DNA from: a virus
Virus record (IMG/VR): IMGVR_UViG_3300024346_000568
Span: 1-22,232 of that record
Reading direction: 5' to 3' (one strand)
DNA: 22,232 bases
The notes under the pieces were generated by a model. It ran no database searches, had not been told where the DNA came from, and saw only the letters and a program-made list of their open reading frames with translations. Below are positions 13,565-20,738 of this stretch, in pieces. The first letter of the stretch is position 1. Every line of letters starts with the position of its first letter. Both the position numbers and the translations under genes were made by a program.

Positions 13565-14158
13565 TTAGGGTAGGTTGTTCGCCTTTTTGTAGGCTTCAAT
13601 ACGGGCGTCGAAATTCTCTAAATCTTTTTCCTCTTCGGTCGAGAGGATGTTAATCTTGGCTCCGTTGTAGATCGCGCTGGCGATGGACATCCAGACGGCT
13701 TCGCCTTCCGGCATGGTCCAAGCCTCCTCCAGGCTGACGCCGTTACGGCAGAGGCTGGCCACACAGGAGAGCGGGAAGGGGATGTCTTCGTACTTCTTAT
13801 GGTCTTTCTTGTCTTCCTTCTGCCAGAACTTGGGATAGGACAGGGAGACCTTGATGCAGCCAAGGATTGTCCCGACGCAGCGCGAATAGTACTTATTGTT
13901 GATCGCCATGTAGGCGACGAAGCACTTCTCGACGTAGGAAAGCGGACGAGCCATCTCCTGCTTGTCGTAGGTGGACAGAATCCGCGCCGCCATGACGACC
14001 TGAACAGGGTCGAACTTCTTATTCGCCGGGTCTAGGAAAGGCGACTTGATTGCCTCAAGGGCAATGCGATGCCGGAGGCAGAAAGGACGAAGCGTCCTGC
14101 CGCACACCTTATCTTGGCGGGGCAGGACGGTCGTAGCCTGTAGGTAGCGAGCATCCAT
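13565..14158 (-). CDS. Tail assembly chaperone
   Basis: This encodes 197 residues from ATG 14158 (MDARYLQATTVLPRQ). A longer reading to 14248 is an Arg/Ser-rich shadow of the upstream gene. The 'GRTLRPFCLRHRIALEAIKS-PF' opening and the C-terminal 'GVSLEEAWTMPEGEAVWMSI' pattern are ones I associate with tail assembly chaperones encoded just before the tape measure. The position, between tail tube and tape measure, is that of lambda G/GT. The protein is cytoplasmic and is thought to coat the tape measure during tail assembly. A possible slippery run (TACAAAAAG on the minus strand, near 13582-13590) lies shortly before its stop. Confidence 0.72.
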   Translation of the reverse strand: MDARYLQATTVLPRQDKVCGRTLRPFCLRHRIALEAIKSPFLDPANKKFDPVQVVMAARILSTYDKQEMARPLSYVEKCFVAYMAINNKYYSRCVGTILGCIKVSLSYPKFWQKEDKKDHKKYEDIPFPLSCVASLCRNGVSLEEAWTMPEGEAVWMSIASAIYNGAKINILSTEEEKDLENFDARIEAYKKANNLP

Positions 14159-14174
14159 TTGGGATGCACCCCTA

Positions 14175-14507
14175 TTAGGCGATCTGCTGGTACTTGACGC
14201 CCTTGACGGTGACCTTGCGGAAGTCCTTGTTCGTACCCTTGTCCTCAAGGGACTTCAGAATCCATTGGATACCAAGGTAGGTAAACTGGGTGCCGATTGC
14301 GGGGGTCGTTCCATCCTTCAGGACACCGTCAAGGGTGATTTCCTGATAAAGGTCGTCCAGGCGGTCGGTGATCACTCGGCCTTCTTCGTCGGAAACTTCG
14401 ACGTCGAGCTTGAAGCTCTGGGACAGGGAGTCGGACTGGAGGGTCGCATAGGTGACCGTGCCATACAGACCATAAAAATGTGCTACGCCGTAATCAATGG
14501 AAGACAT
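14175..14507 (-). CDS. Tail tube protein candidate
   Basis: This encodes 110 residues from ATG 14507, nine bases after the motif copy at 14516-14534. It is beta-sandwich-like: FKLDVEVSDEEGRVITDRLD, LYQEITLDGVLKDGTTPAIG, TQFTYLGIQWILKSLEDKG, then RKVTVKGVKYQQIA. Position after the gpU-like gene and before the chaperone matches lambda gpV. Length fits a minimal tube protein of the gpV-N/Hcp-like fold with no C-terminal Ig domain. Tube proteins stack as hexameric rings around the tape measure. A small baseplate-type protein is the alternative. I have no sequence-level motif that decides this; gene order is the main argument. Confidence 0.6.
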   Translation of the reverse strand: MSSIDYGVAHFYGLYGTVTYATLQSDSLSQSFKLDVEVSDEEGRVITDRLDDLYQEITLDGVLKDGTTPAIGTQFTYLGIQWILKSLEDKGTNKDFRKVTVKGVKYQQIA

Positions 14508-14515
14508 TGTCGTAT

Positions 14516-14534
14516 GGGTTTAGCCAAGTGTCAA
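14516..14534 (-). promoter_or_regulatory. 19-nt motif, copy 2
   Basis: Minus strand: TTGACACTTGGCTAAACCC, in the 23-base gap before the tail tube gene. The upstream gene's stop TGA (14533-14531) lies inside the TTGACA part. The first 15 bases are identical to copy 4. Confidence 0.6.
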
Positions 14535-14974
14535 GGGGCGGGGGGCATGACGCCCCAGAAGGTGTACTCGATGGCGTTGCCGTAGCGACGCTGGCTCATG
14601 CCTTCCTCGTCATTCTCGATCCATAGGTCGTAGAGCTGGCCGTCCGTGGACACGTTCCAGAGGGAGGCGATGCCGGCGACGTCGCGCATGGCTCCAATGA
14701 CCTCCACGACCCTAGCACGGTGCGTTTCAAGGGTCTCGTCGTCGGCCGAGGAGTAGACGTAGATTTTGACCACGGCCTTGTAGTTGCCAAGGGTCTGTGA
14801 GCCAAGGTCGTCGATGTTGCTGCTCGACTCGGCGTGGACGATGATGATCGGGATGACCCGGAGGTCGTCGGTGACGCCCTTGTTGACCGTCACGCCTGGG
14901 AACAGCGGGGTCAGGTACTGGGCCACCCTGTTCTCGATGGTGGTTCGGAAACTGAAGAAGGGAGGGGTGGGCAT
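14531..14974 (-). CDS. Tail terminator protein (gpU-like) candidate
   Basis: This encodes 147 residues; the ATG at 14974 overlaps the previous stop (TAATG). The fold cues are those of gpU-type tail terminators: an N-terminal helix (FRTTIENRVAQYL), LRVIPIIIVHAESSSNI, a central strand (NYKAVVKIYVYSSADD), a helix (ETLETHRARVVEVIGAMRDV) and a C-terminal strand (NAIEYTFWGV). Such proteins cap the completed tail tube as a hexamer and form the joint with the head connector. Order gpZ-like, gpU-like, tube is the same as lambda Z-U-V. Sequence identity to lambda gpU itself is not evident; the assignment combines predicted secondary structure and gene order. Confidence 0.65.
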   Translation of the reverse strand: MPTPPFFSFRTTIENRVAQYLTPLFPGVTVNKGVTDDLRVIPIIIVHAESSSNIDDLGSQTLGNYKAVVKIYVYSSADDETLETHRARVVEVIGAMRDVAGIASLWNVSTDGQLYDLWIENDEEGMSQRRYGNAIEYTFWGVMPPAP

Positions 14975-15933
14975 TATGGTGTATTGGTAAGGGTGAAGCC
15001 GCCTTGGAGCCGGCGGATGACGTCCAGCAGTTTGCCGTGATTGCGCGGGTGCTGGAGGTGCTTGAGGACGGCCACACGCATGGCGAACGCCCGGTGGTTC
15101 ATGGCCATCCGCATGAAGTGGTAGCCTTGGCTGTAGTTGCGGCCGACGGTGGAGCCGAGTTTGATCACAGGGTCAGGTCCACCTAGGCGCGGGGCATATA
15201 CCGAGGTAGACGCACCCTGATTCATAATCCAGGCGGAAGTAGGCATACGCCCCAGCTTGAGGCCAGCATAGTACCAGCCAGACTTTAGTTTGCCGACGCG
15301 CTGCTGGACACGCTTGATGTAGGATTCGACGGGCTTCCAGTTATCGACATACACCTTCTCGGTCTTGGAGGTCTCATAGACCTTATACGACGGCTTTCCG
15401 CGCCGCTTTTCGTGGATGCTTTGGATTGCTCCCGTGGTAGTACCCATGAGGAACCGGGTCTTGGGGGTGCCTTTCTTGGATTCGACCTGCTTGAAATATT
15501 CAAACTCGCCCTGACCCATGATGCGTCCTCGGTCGAAATTCTTGAAAACGAAGTCAGGGTAATGGGGAGGGGGTAGTTTGATCTTCTCGTTTACCCATGC
15601 CGAGAAGACTCCCAGATTGCCATAGCCAGCGACGCCGGCGGCAGGAGCCTGGGCAAGCGGAGCAAAAATCTTGCGGACGTCACGGCTGACTGCGTCCTGA
15701 CCCTTCTTTTTGGCTTTGTTGCCGAAGCCCCCCTCCCCGCCCTTGCGGATCGTAGGAACCTTGCCAGAAAACGGAGGGGTGAAGTCGCACATATCCTGCG
15801 CGAACAATCGAGCCTGCTGCTTCACGATTTCCTCGGAAGACTTACGCATGACCAACTTGTAGATAGCCAGATGCTGGGCGAACTGGGTGTAGTCCACCTT
15901 GACGCCCTTGGCGACCTCTACGACGAGGGCCAT
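14974..15933 (-). CDS. Tail completion / minor tail protein (gpZ-like) candidate
   Basis: This encodes 319 residues from ATG 15933, overlapping the connector gene's stop (TAATG). It opens with a helical part (DYTQFAQHLAIYKLVMRKSS, then EEIVKQQARLFAQDM). It is basic throughout, with a Lys/Gly-rich stretch (RKGGEGGFGNKAKKKG). The block QRVGKLKSGWYYAGLKLGRM resembles the 'RxGxLKxxW' region of tail-completion proteins such as lambda gpZ. The C-terminal part has many His and Arg (FMRMAMNHRAFAMRVAVLKH). It probably acts at the head-tail joint with the tail terminator. It is longer than lambda gpZ, with an insertion between about residues 60 and 200. The function is inferred from order and local similarity. 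Confidence 0.6.
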   Translation of the reverse strand: MALVVEVAKGVKVDYTQFAQHLAIYKLVMRKSSEEIVKQQARLFAQDMCDFTPPFSGKVPTIRKGGEGGFGNKAKKKGQDAVSRDVRKIFAPLAQAPAAGVAGYGNLGVFSAWVNEKIKLPPPHYPDFVFKNFDRGRIMGQGEFEYFKQVESKKGTPKTRFLMGTTTGAIQSIHEKRRGKPSYKVYETSKTEKVYVDNWKPVESYIKRVQQRVGKLKSGWYYAGLKLGRMPTSAWIMNQGASTSVYAPRLGGPDPVIKLGSTVGRNYSQGYHFMRMAMNHRAFAMRVAVLKHLQHPRNHGKLLDVIRRLQGGFTLTNTP

Positions 15934-16271
15934 TACTGTACCTTGGTCTGTACCTTGACGATCACCCAGGCCGACGGGGTGCGGTCCGTCACGGTCATAA
16001 TGCGGAACTCCTGTCCGCCATAGGCCACGACATTCCCGAACGCAATCAGCCCCGGATTGGCCAGAGCGTCGGCGCGGAGGAACTTCATGTCGAAGGAGGT
16101 CTGGTTCAGGAAGCCGCCCGTCTCCAAGTCCTGCATGATCGCAGGCTGCGTCATCAGGGCGTTAAGGGCTACTGGGGTGCCGCCTGGGACGTTCTTGACG
16201 GTCACGGCCTTGGGAATCTCGGAAAGGATTTCCGAGGCGTCTACCGCCCATTCGTCCGTGATTCCCGACAT
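15933..16271 (-). CDS. Head-tail connector/stopper (gpFII-like) candidate
   Basis: This encodes 112 residues from ATG 16271, one base after the motif copy at 16272-16290. The N-terminal helix (EWAVDASEILSEIPKAVTVK) is followed by strands: PVALNALMTQPA, TSFDMKFLRADALANP, VVAYGGQEFRIMTV, AWVIVKVQTKV. The 'L-x-A...G-x-x-F-x-I-x-x-V' layout and the length are like lambda gpFII and other stopper proteins that plug the head after packaging and bind the tail terminator. It is the first gene after the capsid terminator, so its expression must restart or read through. Family-level assignment is tentative. Confidence 0.6.
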   Translation of the reverse strand: MSGITDEWAVDASEILSEIPKAVTVKNVPGGTPVALNALMTQPAIMQDLETGGFLNQTSFDMKFLRADALANPGLIAFGNVVAYGGQEFRIMTVTDRTPSAWVIVKVQTKVQ

Positions 16272-16290
16272 GGGTTTAGCCCATTGTCAA
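16272..16290 (-). promoter_or_regulatory. 19-nt motif, copy 3
   Basis: Minus strand: TTGACAATGGGCTAAACCC, starting in the T-tract of the capsid terminator and ending directly before the next ATG. It is the only sequence between the terminator and that gene. Confidence 0.6.
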
Positions 16291-16327
16291 AATAAGAAAC
16301 CCTCCCCCCATGGCGTGGGGAGAGGGT
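16289..16327 (-). terminator. Strong rho-independent terminator after the major capsid gene
   Basis: On the minus strand an 11-bp stem (16327-16317 with 16309-16299; one G-T wobble) with a 7-base loop is followed by TTCTTATTTT. A second hairpin, GGGGGA/TCCCCC (16344-16349 and 16358-16363), lies between it and the capsid stop codon. Together they would make the capsid mRNA end here or protect its 3' end. Confidence 0.85.
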
Positions 16328-16369
16328 CTCGCATTGTCGCTTTGGGGGATTTTAAACTCCCCCGAAAGA

Positions 16370-17284
16370 TTACGACGTGAAGGCGATGCGCTGGAGGGCG
16401 TTCGGGTTACCGACAGCCGAACCAACGAGCCAGAGGGCAGACATATTGTGCTTACCAGCCTGCCAGTTGTACCAGTAGCGGAGAGCGAAGGAGAACTTGC
16501 TGTCCGGGTCCTGAACAACCATCTGTTCGCCACCGCCGGTGGTCGGGGTAGCGGGAACACGGGTCACGATGACGAGACCTTCCTTGCAGGAGGCGACGCC
16601 GTTGAGACCTTCGGTGAAGGGCGTACCAGAGACGGGGAAACCGTTGTACTCGGAGACGGAGAAGCCGTGGAGCTGCTTGCTGATCGAGTTGTTCTGGATG
16701 ACGTCGCTGTTGCCGTAGGAGAACGTCTGGGCGACAGACGGGTCTTGGACGAGCTGGCCCATGGCGTCCGGGCTGATGAGCAGCTTGCGGCCGATGTGAG
16801 GCAGGTTGGCCTTGGTCAGGTTCTTGGCGGCGTTGGCCACGGCGATGCGGGTGAAACCGCTGGTCGCGCCGGAGTAGGCTTCGTTGGCGAAGTTGGCGGC
16901 GGTCACCTTGGACAGCACTTCGTCGAACAGGGACTTCTGGACGGCGTTGGCGATCGGGGCGAAGAAGAGGCGACGGAGGCGTTCCAGGCTGAGGGTGGAC
17001 GCTTCGTAGTCGGTGAAGGCGACGTCGACATACTTGAGGTCGGCGATGGTCACCGGGACGTCGGTCGAGACAGCGTCCGAGGGGACGAAGCCGTTGGCGG
17101 CGTTGAAGGTGGTGGCCGTGAAGGAGCCGGCGTAACGGGTGTGAACCGTGGTGCCGCGCTCGGCGACGTAGTTACCGAAGTCGGTGACGGCGATTTCCGT
17201 CAGGGGAACGAGTTCGGGGACGAGGGTGCGGAGGGACTCTTCAGCGACGAGCTGGAGGGTCAAGCCGCCAATGCTGTTAGACAT
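16370..17284 (-). CDS. Major capsid protein
   Basis: This encodes 304 residues from ATG 17284. An N-terminal segment (TLQLVAEESLRTLVPELVPL) is followed by an E-loop-like beta region with a Thr/Ala/Phe-rich stretch (HTRYAGSFTATTFNAANG). Next comes the long spine-helix candidate (STLSLERLRRLFFAPIANAV, then QKSLFDEVLSKV). The C-terminal half has KLLISPDAMGQLVQDP and FSFALRYWYNWQAGK, as in HK97-fold coat proteins. Position after protease and scaffold, its own strong terminator downstream and the lack of other candidates all support the call. About 400 copies per virion would be expected, which fits isolated termination of its mRNA. No separate decoration-protein gene is seen. Confidence 0.82.
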   Translation of the reverse strand: MSNSIGGLTLQLVAEESLRTLVPELVPLTEIAVTDFGNYVAERGTTVHTRYAGSFTATTFNAANGFVPSDAVSTDVPVTIADLKYVDVAFTDYEASTLSLERLRRLFFAPIANAVQKSLFDEVLSKVTAANFANEAYSGATSGFTRIAVANAAKNLTKANLPHIGRKLLISPDAMGQLVQDPSVAQTFSYGNSDVIQNNSISKQLHGFSVSEYNGFPVSGTPFTEGLNGVASCKEGLVIVTRVPATPTTGGGEQMVVQDPDSKFSFALRYWYNWQAGKHNMSALWLVGSAVGNPNALQRIAFTS

Positions 17285-17314
17285 AGTGGTGTATTAGTGG
17301 GGGGTTGAAAAGGA

Positions 17315-17776
17315 TTAGCGAAGGCCGGCGGAGCGAAGGATCGCCACACGGTTCTTGCTGTAGAATTCGGAAGCGGCCTTGCCGTCCTTCTGCTTGAGGG
17401 CCACCCATTCCTGAGTGATGTCCTCGTCGCTCTTGGAGGCGACAGCGGCTTCGGCGGGGGTGACCTCGACGGGCGTCACGCCGACGGAAGCGGCGATGGC
17501 AGCGGCCTTCTTGCCGGCGGTTTCCTGCGAGGAGGCGATCTCCTTGGCCTGGGCTTCGGCCTTGGCGCGAAGTTCATCGGCGGCGGCGAGCTTGGCGGAC
17601 AGGTCAGCGACCTTGGCGGAGAACTCGGCGAGCGAAGCGTCCTTGGCGGACATCGCAGCGGTCATTTCTTCGACCTTGGCGGACAGGGAGGCGACTTCGC
17701 TGGCCTTGGCTTCGACCTCGGCGGTCTTGCCGGTGAAGGCTTCTTTCAGCGAGTTCAGGCGTTCTTCGAGCGTCAT
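17315..17776 (-). CDS. Capsid scaffold protein candidate
   Basis: This encodes 153 residues from ATG 17776 (MTLEERLNSLKEAF), three bases after the motif copy at 17780-17798. A TTG at 17791 would start inside the motif and is less likely. Residues about 10-90 are a long Ala/Lys/Glu coiled coil with repeated 'S-A-K-V/L' units (SLSAKVEEM, FSAKVADLSAKLA). A Pro/Ala linker (VTPVEVTPAEAAVA) then leads to a C-terminal helical domain (EWVALKQKDGKAASEFYSKN) that may bind the capsid protein. Helical, Ala-rich and placed between protease and coat genes, it fits an internal scaffold that is cleaved or released during maturation. Lambda makes its scaffold from inside the protease gene; here it is a separate gene. 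Confidence 0.7.
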   Translation of the reverse strand: MTLEERLNSLKEAFTGKTAEVEAKASEVASLSAKVEEMTAAMSAKDASLAEFSAKVADLSAKLAAADELRAKAEAQAKEIASSQETAGKKAAAIAASVGVTPVEVTPAEAAVASKSDEDITQEWVALKQKDGKAASEFYSKNRVAILRSAGLR

Positions 17777-17779
17777 GTT

Positions 17780-17798
17780 GGTTTTAGCCAAGTGTCAA
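17780..17798 (-). promoter_or_regulatory. 19-nt motif, copy 4
   Basis: Minus strand: TTGACACTTGGCTAAAACC. The protease stop TGA (17797-17795) lies within TTGACA, and the scaffold ATG is three bases after the motif. Its first 15 bases equal copy 2. Confidence 0.6.
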
Positions 17799-18868
17799 GC
17801 CTTGGGCTTACAGTCGGTGTCGACGGGGGGGCATCCGTCGTCGGGGATTTCGGGTTCTTCTTCGTCCTCATCGGACTCCGAACCGTCTTCTTTTTTCTTT
17901 TTCTTCTTTTTCTTCTTCTTGTCGTCCGAGATCGGCGCGACGCCGTCTTCGTCGTCACCCTGCTCGGGCGAGACGTCAGCCGCCTGGGCGTAGCCGGCGG
18001 GGCCGGTCGACGGCACCTGCTTCTCCGCGCGTTCGTACTTGGCGTACTCCTCGGGGGAGATGGCCATCAGGAGGTCGTCAAAGGTGTTCAGTAGCCCGGA
18101 GATAAGACCCTTCTCGGCGGCTTTCTTACCAGACCAGCATTGACCCTGCATATCGGCTTCGTCGGCGTAGGAGCGGACGGCCTTGACGTCGCTGATGAAC
18201 CAGGCGTGGGTCTCGTCGACGTCGTCTTGGAAGAGTTTACGCTGCTCGGGGGTCATCGACGTGCCGGCGAAGCCAGCACCCTTAGCCCAACCAGCCTTGA
18301 TGAGGTCGACCGAGATGCCTTCCTCGGCGTAAGCCGCCTTCATGTCGTAAATCGGGATGTAGACGCCGATGGAGCCGACCACGGAGGACGGGCTGACGTA
18401 GACTTCGTCGCATTGGCTCATAAGCCACATGGATGCCGAGCAGGACTGCTTGCAGGTCCAGCCGACGGTCCGCTTTTCGCAGGCGCGGATACGGGCGGCG
18501 AGTTCAGGGACGCCGGTGACGGTGCCTCCAGGCGAGTCGAAGTCGAAGATGATCACCTCGACCTCGGGGTCACGGTGGGCTTCCTCAAGCATTTCCTCGA
18601 CGTCCTCGACGTCGGTAGCACCCATCATTTTTTCCAGCTCGGTGAGGCCAGAGCCGATGACGCCCTTGACCGGGATGATTGCCAAGTCGCCCGACTTGAC
18701 CAGCATCGGGCGGGGGCCGAAGAGCATCTCCATCATGTCCTCGATGTCGCCGTTCGCCTTCAGGTCGGCGGGGGAGATTTCGGCCACCTTGTCGAGGTAA
18801 GCCTTGGCCTTCGCCGGCTCGATGAGGATTGGCGCGTAGGTCTTGAAAGCGTTGGAAAGGGAATACAT
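17795..18868 (-). CDS. S49-family capsid maturation protease
   Basis: This encodes 357 residues from ATG 18868, three bases after the portal stop. The ClpP/SppA-like core is clear: LAIIPVKGVIGSG (62-74), EVIIFDFDSPGG (104-115, oxyanion region), KQSCSASMWLMSQCDEVYVS (140-159) with Ser144 as the likely nucleophile, GSIGVY (165-170) and IKAGWAKGAGFAG (190-202) with Lys196 at the place of the catalytic Lys of bacterial SppA. It is the lambda gpC counterpart and would process scaffold and portal in the procapsid. The C-terminus (about 300-357) is low complexity: a run of ten Lys at 317-326 in an acidic Asp/Glu/Ser tail. No nested scaffold start is obvious. Confidence 0.88.
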   Translation of the reverse strand: MYSLSNAFKTYAPILIEPAKAKAYLDKVAEISPADLKANGDIEDMMEMLFGPRPMLVKSGDLAIIPVKGVIGSGLTELEKMMGATDVEDVEEMLEEAHRDPEVEVIIFDFDSPGGTVTGVPELAARIRACEKRTVGWTCKQSCSASMWLMSQCDEVYVSPSSVVGSIGVYIPIYDMKAAYAEEGISVDLIKAGWAKGAGFAGTSMTPEQRKLFQDDVDETHAWFISDVKAVRSYADEADMQGQCWSGKKAAEKGLISGLLNTFDDLLMAISPEEYAKYERAEKQVPSTGPAGYAQAADVSPEQGDDEDGVAPISDDKKKKKKKKKKEDGSESDEDEEEPEIPDDGCPPVDTDCKPKA

Positions 18869-18871
18869 TGG

Positions 18872-20470
18872 TTATTCTTTGGAAGTTTCTTCGTCGTCCG
18901 GGTCGACGTCATCGACCACGACCTTTTCGCCGTCGTCCATGAACGTCTGCTTCTGCTCTTCGCCGACGGAGGCGTTGATGTCGGCGGGGGCGACGTTCTG
19001 GGGTTTGTAGAGCATCGACAGCGGGACGTCGAACTCCTTGGACAGGTCGAGGAGGTAACGCTTTTCGGCGGCGTTGGCTCGCATCTGTTCCTTCGGGTCT
19101 TCGCCCTCTTCCAGATAGTTCTGGGTAAGCGTCTTGAGGCCAGACTCGATGTCCTGACGGTTCTGCTGGGCGTCACGGCCGGCGTCGACGGTGACCTTGC
19201 GGGGGGTCGTCCACGACACGTTCGTCCAGGCTTCGGTGGGACGGAGGAATCCGTCCTTGATCGCACAGCCGATGACGTAGCCCCAGACGGGGGTAAGGAA
19301 ACGCTGCACCATCACCTGCTGGCGATGGGAGAACTTGCGGTCAGCCTTGGCCACCACGAAACGCATGACCGCGCCGCCTGCCTTGGTCGGGTTCGCCGTG
19401 AATTCGTACGGGAGCATACCCGCCAGCGAGTCACGCTCAAGGTGTTCGATGAAACCGTCAAAGGTCTTGTTCGGGCGGTTGGACTCAAAGGACTCCAGGC
19501 GTTCGCCGGGGGCCAGAGCCAGCACCTTTCCACCGAGGAAGGTCGAAGCCTCGCTCGGGTCGGTCATGCCGTCGCCGTAATCCTGAGGACGCATACCGAA
19601 CGCCTCGAAATCGGACTGGCTACCGTCGAAGTTCGGGTTCTCACGGGTGATCGTGCGGGTGATGTCCGACGCCGTCTTCACGGCGAGCTTTTCGAGGGAT
19701 AGGATTTCCAACATATCGACCAGATTATTGATCGAGTGCTGGAGGGGGCTGTAGGCTCGCGCACCCGAAGCCAGCTCGGGTTCGTACAAGTGGAGGACCG
19801 CATTGGCCGGGACGAGACGGGAAGACCCATCCGACCGAATGACGTTATATGAAATCGGCTGACCATACGGTCCAAAGAGGATACCGTCGACCATCCCGGG
19901 CGGGACTTCGTTGTTCGACGAGTTACCGACCCGGTGGCTTTCGATGACCTGAAGGCGGGGTTCACCGCCAGGGCCACGGGTCTTGATGATGAAGCACTCG
20001 CCGTCACGATCCATCAGGCGGCAGCAGATGTGCTGAAGTTCAAAGAAAGAATAACGGCCGGTGATGTCGCAGGCGCGTTGACCCCATTGCTTGAAATACG
20101 CCTCGGCTGCGTCGTCCCACATCTCGTCGCCCGACTGAGCCTGGGCCTTGATGCCCGAGCCGACGGTGTAGAGGGCCATGTCGGACAGCACCTGACGGAT
20201 CAGACCCGCATTGAGTTCCAACCAGCGCATCTTGCGCGTGGTCTCCATGCGGTCGAAGACCGTCATGGTCTTCTTGAAGTCCTGCGGCCACGAAGACCAA
20301 ATCCAAGAACGCTTGTTGCTGAACTTGGCGGACTCGAAATTGGAGAAGATGCCCGGACCAGACCCGCCGCCAGACGCCTGCTTCAGCGGAACCGGCGAAG
20401 CGGCTCCCTTCGGCAGTTTAGGGGCTTTCACCTGCGGAACCGCAGGCTTCTTGGTCTTTTTGGGTCGCAT
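18872..20470 (-). CDS. Portal protein (lambda gpB family)
   Basis: This encodes 532 residues from ATG 20470, overlapping the previous stop (TGATG) with GAGGA upstream. After a Lys/Pro-rich N-terminus comes the typical lambda-type portal run: RKMRWLELNAGLIRQVLSDM, TVGSGIKAQAQSGDEMWDD, LMDRDGECFIIKTRGPGGEP, RLQVIESHRVG, ISYNVIRSDGS, then LHLYEPELASGARAYSPLQH. Further on are LALAPGERLESFESNRPNKT and LPYEFTANPTKAGGAVMRFV. Portals form the dodecameric ring at one capsid vertex through which DNA passes. The acidic C-terminal tail (VVVDDVDPDDEETSKE) is variable. Length and gene order (terminase, small protein, portal, S49 protease) are those of lambda. Confidence 0.9.
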   Translation of the reverse strand: MRPKKTKKPAVPQVKAPKLPKGAASPVPLKQASGGGSGPGIFSNFESAKFSNKRSWIWSSWPQDFKKTMTVFDRMETTRKMRWLELNAGLIRQVLSDMALYTVGSGIKAQAQSGDEMWDDAAEAYFKQWGQRACDITGRYSFFELQHICCRLMDRDGECFIIKTRGPGGEPRLQVIESHRVGNSSNNEVPPGMVDGILFGPYGQPISYNVIRSDGSSRLVPANAVLHLYEPELASGARAYSPLQHSINNLVDMLEILSLEKLAVKTASDITRTITRENPNFDGSQSDFEAFGMRPQDYGDGMTDPSEASTFLGGKVLALAPGERLESFESNRPNKTFDGFIEHLERDSLAGMLPYEFTANPTKAGGAVMRFVVAKADRKFSHRQQVMVQRFLTPVWGYVIGCAIKDGFLRPTEAWTNVSWTTPRKVTVDAGRDAQQNRQDIESGLKTLTQNYLEEGEDPKEQMRANAAEKRYLLDLSKEFDVPLSMLYKPQNVAPADINASVGEEQKQTFMDDGEKVVVDDVDPDDEETSKE

Positions 20471-20736
20471 CAGAGTCCTCGGAAGTTGTTAAGCATATTG
20501 ATCACCCGGACACGGTCGACGGCACCGTAGGTCTGGGGGTCTTTGACCATCAGGGCGTAACGGGCCTCCACAAGGACGGTCGAGATGTCCATGGGGAACG
20601 ATTTTACGACGCTGGTGCCGGAGTCGGAGTACTCCATCATGGTCTTCCCCTGCTTGAGGAGTTCTTTCGCCTTGGCGACAATCTCAAGGATGTCGCAAAT
20701 ATCGAAAATAAGGAAGATACCTTGGGGACGCGCCAT
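20470..20736 (-). CDS. gpW-like small head protein candidate
   Basis: This encodes 88 residues from ATG 20736, three bases after the motif copy at 20739-20757. A helical N-terminus (FLIFDICDILEIVAKAKELL) is followed by 'KQGKTMMEYSDSGTSVVKSF' and 'DISTVLVEARYALMVKDPQT'. Lambda gpW, encoded at the same place between terminase and portal, has the same helix, 'G-K', beta hairpin, helix plan; it joins head and tail after packaging. The match is in layout and not in identity, and this protein is about 20 residues longer than gpW. A packaging accessory protein is the alternative. Its stop overlaps the portal start. Confidence 0.55.
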   Translation of the reverse strand: MARPQGIFLIFDICDILEIVAKAKELLKQGKTMMEYSDSGTSVVKSFPMDISTVLVEARYALMVKDPQTYGAVDRVRVINMLNNFRGL

Positions 20737-20738
20737 TT

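Noticed and set aside
14159-14248. Longer N-terminus for the tail chaperone
   Set aside because: The extra 30 residues are Arg/Ser/Thr-only and overlap the end of the tail tube gene in another frame.
16310-17308. 332-codon open frame on the plus strand opposite the major capsid gene
   Set aside because: Same antisense artefact: Gly/Val/Glu-rich low-complexity translation, and it would run through the capsid terminator.
17777-17791. TTG start at 17791 for the scaffold gene
   Set aside because: It would begin inside the conserved 19-nt motif. ATG 17776 is five codons on and begins a normal helix.
18140-19702. 520-codon open frame on the plus strand opposite the protease and portal genes
   Set aside because: It lies antisense to two well-supported genes and is an artefact of strong GC bias at third codon positions. 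Its translation is Gly/Val/Arg/Asp-rich with no domain.
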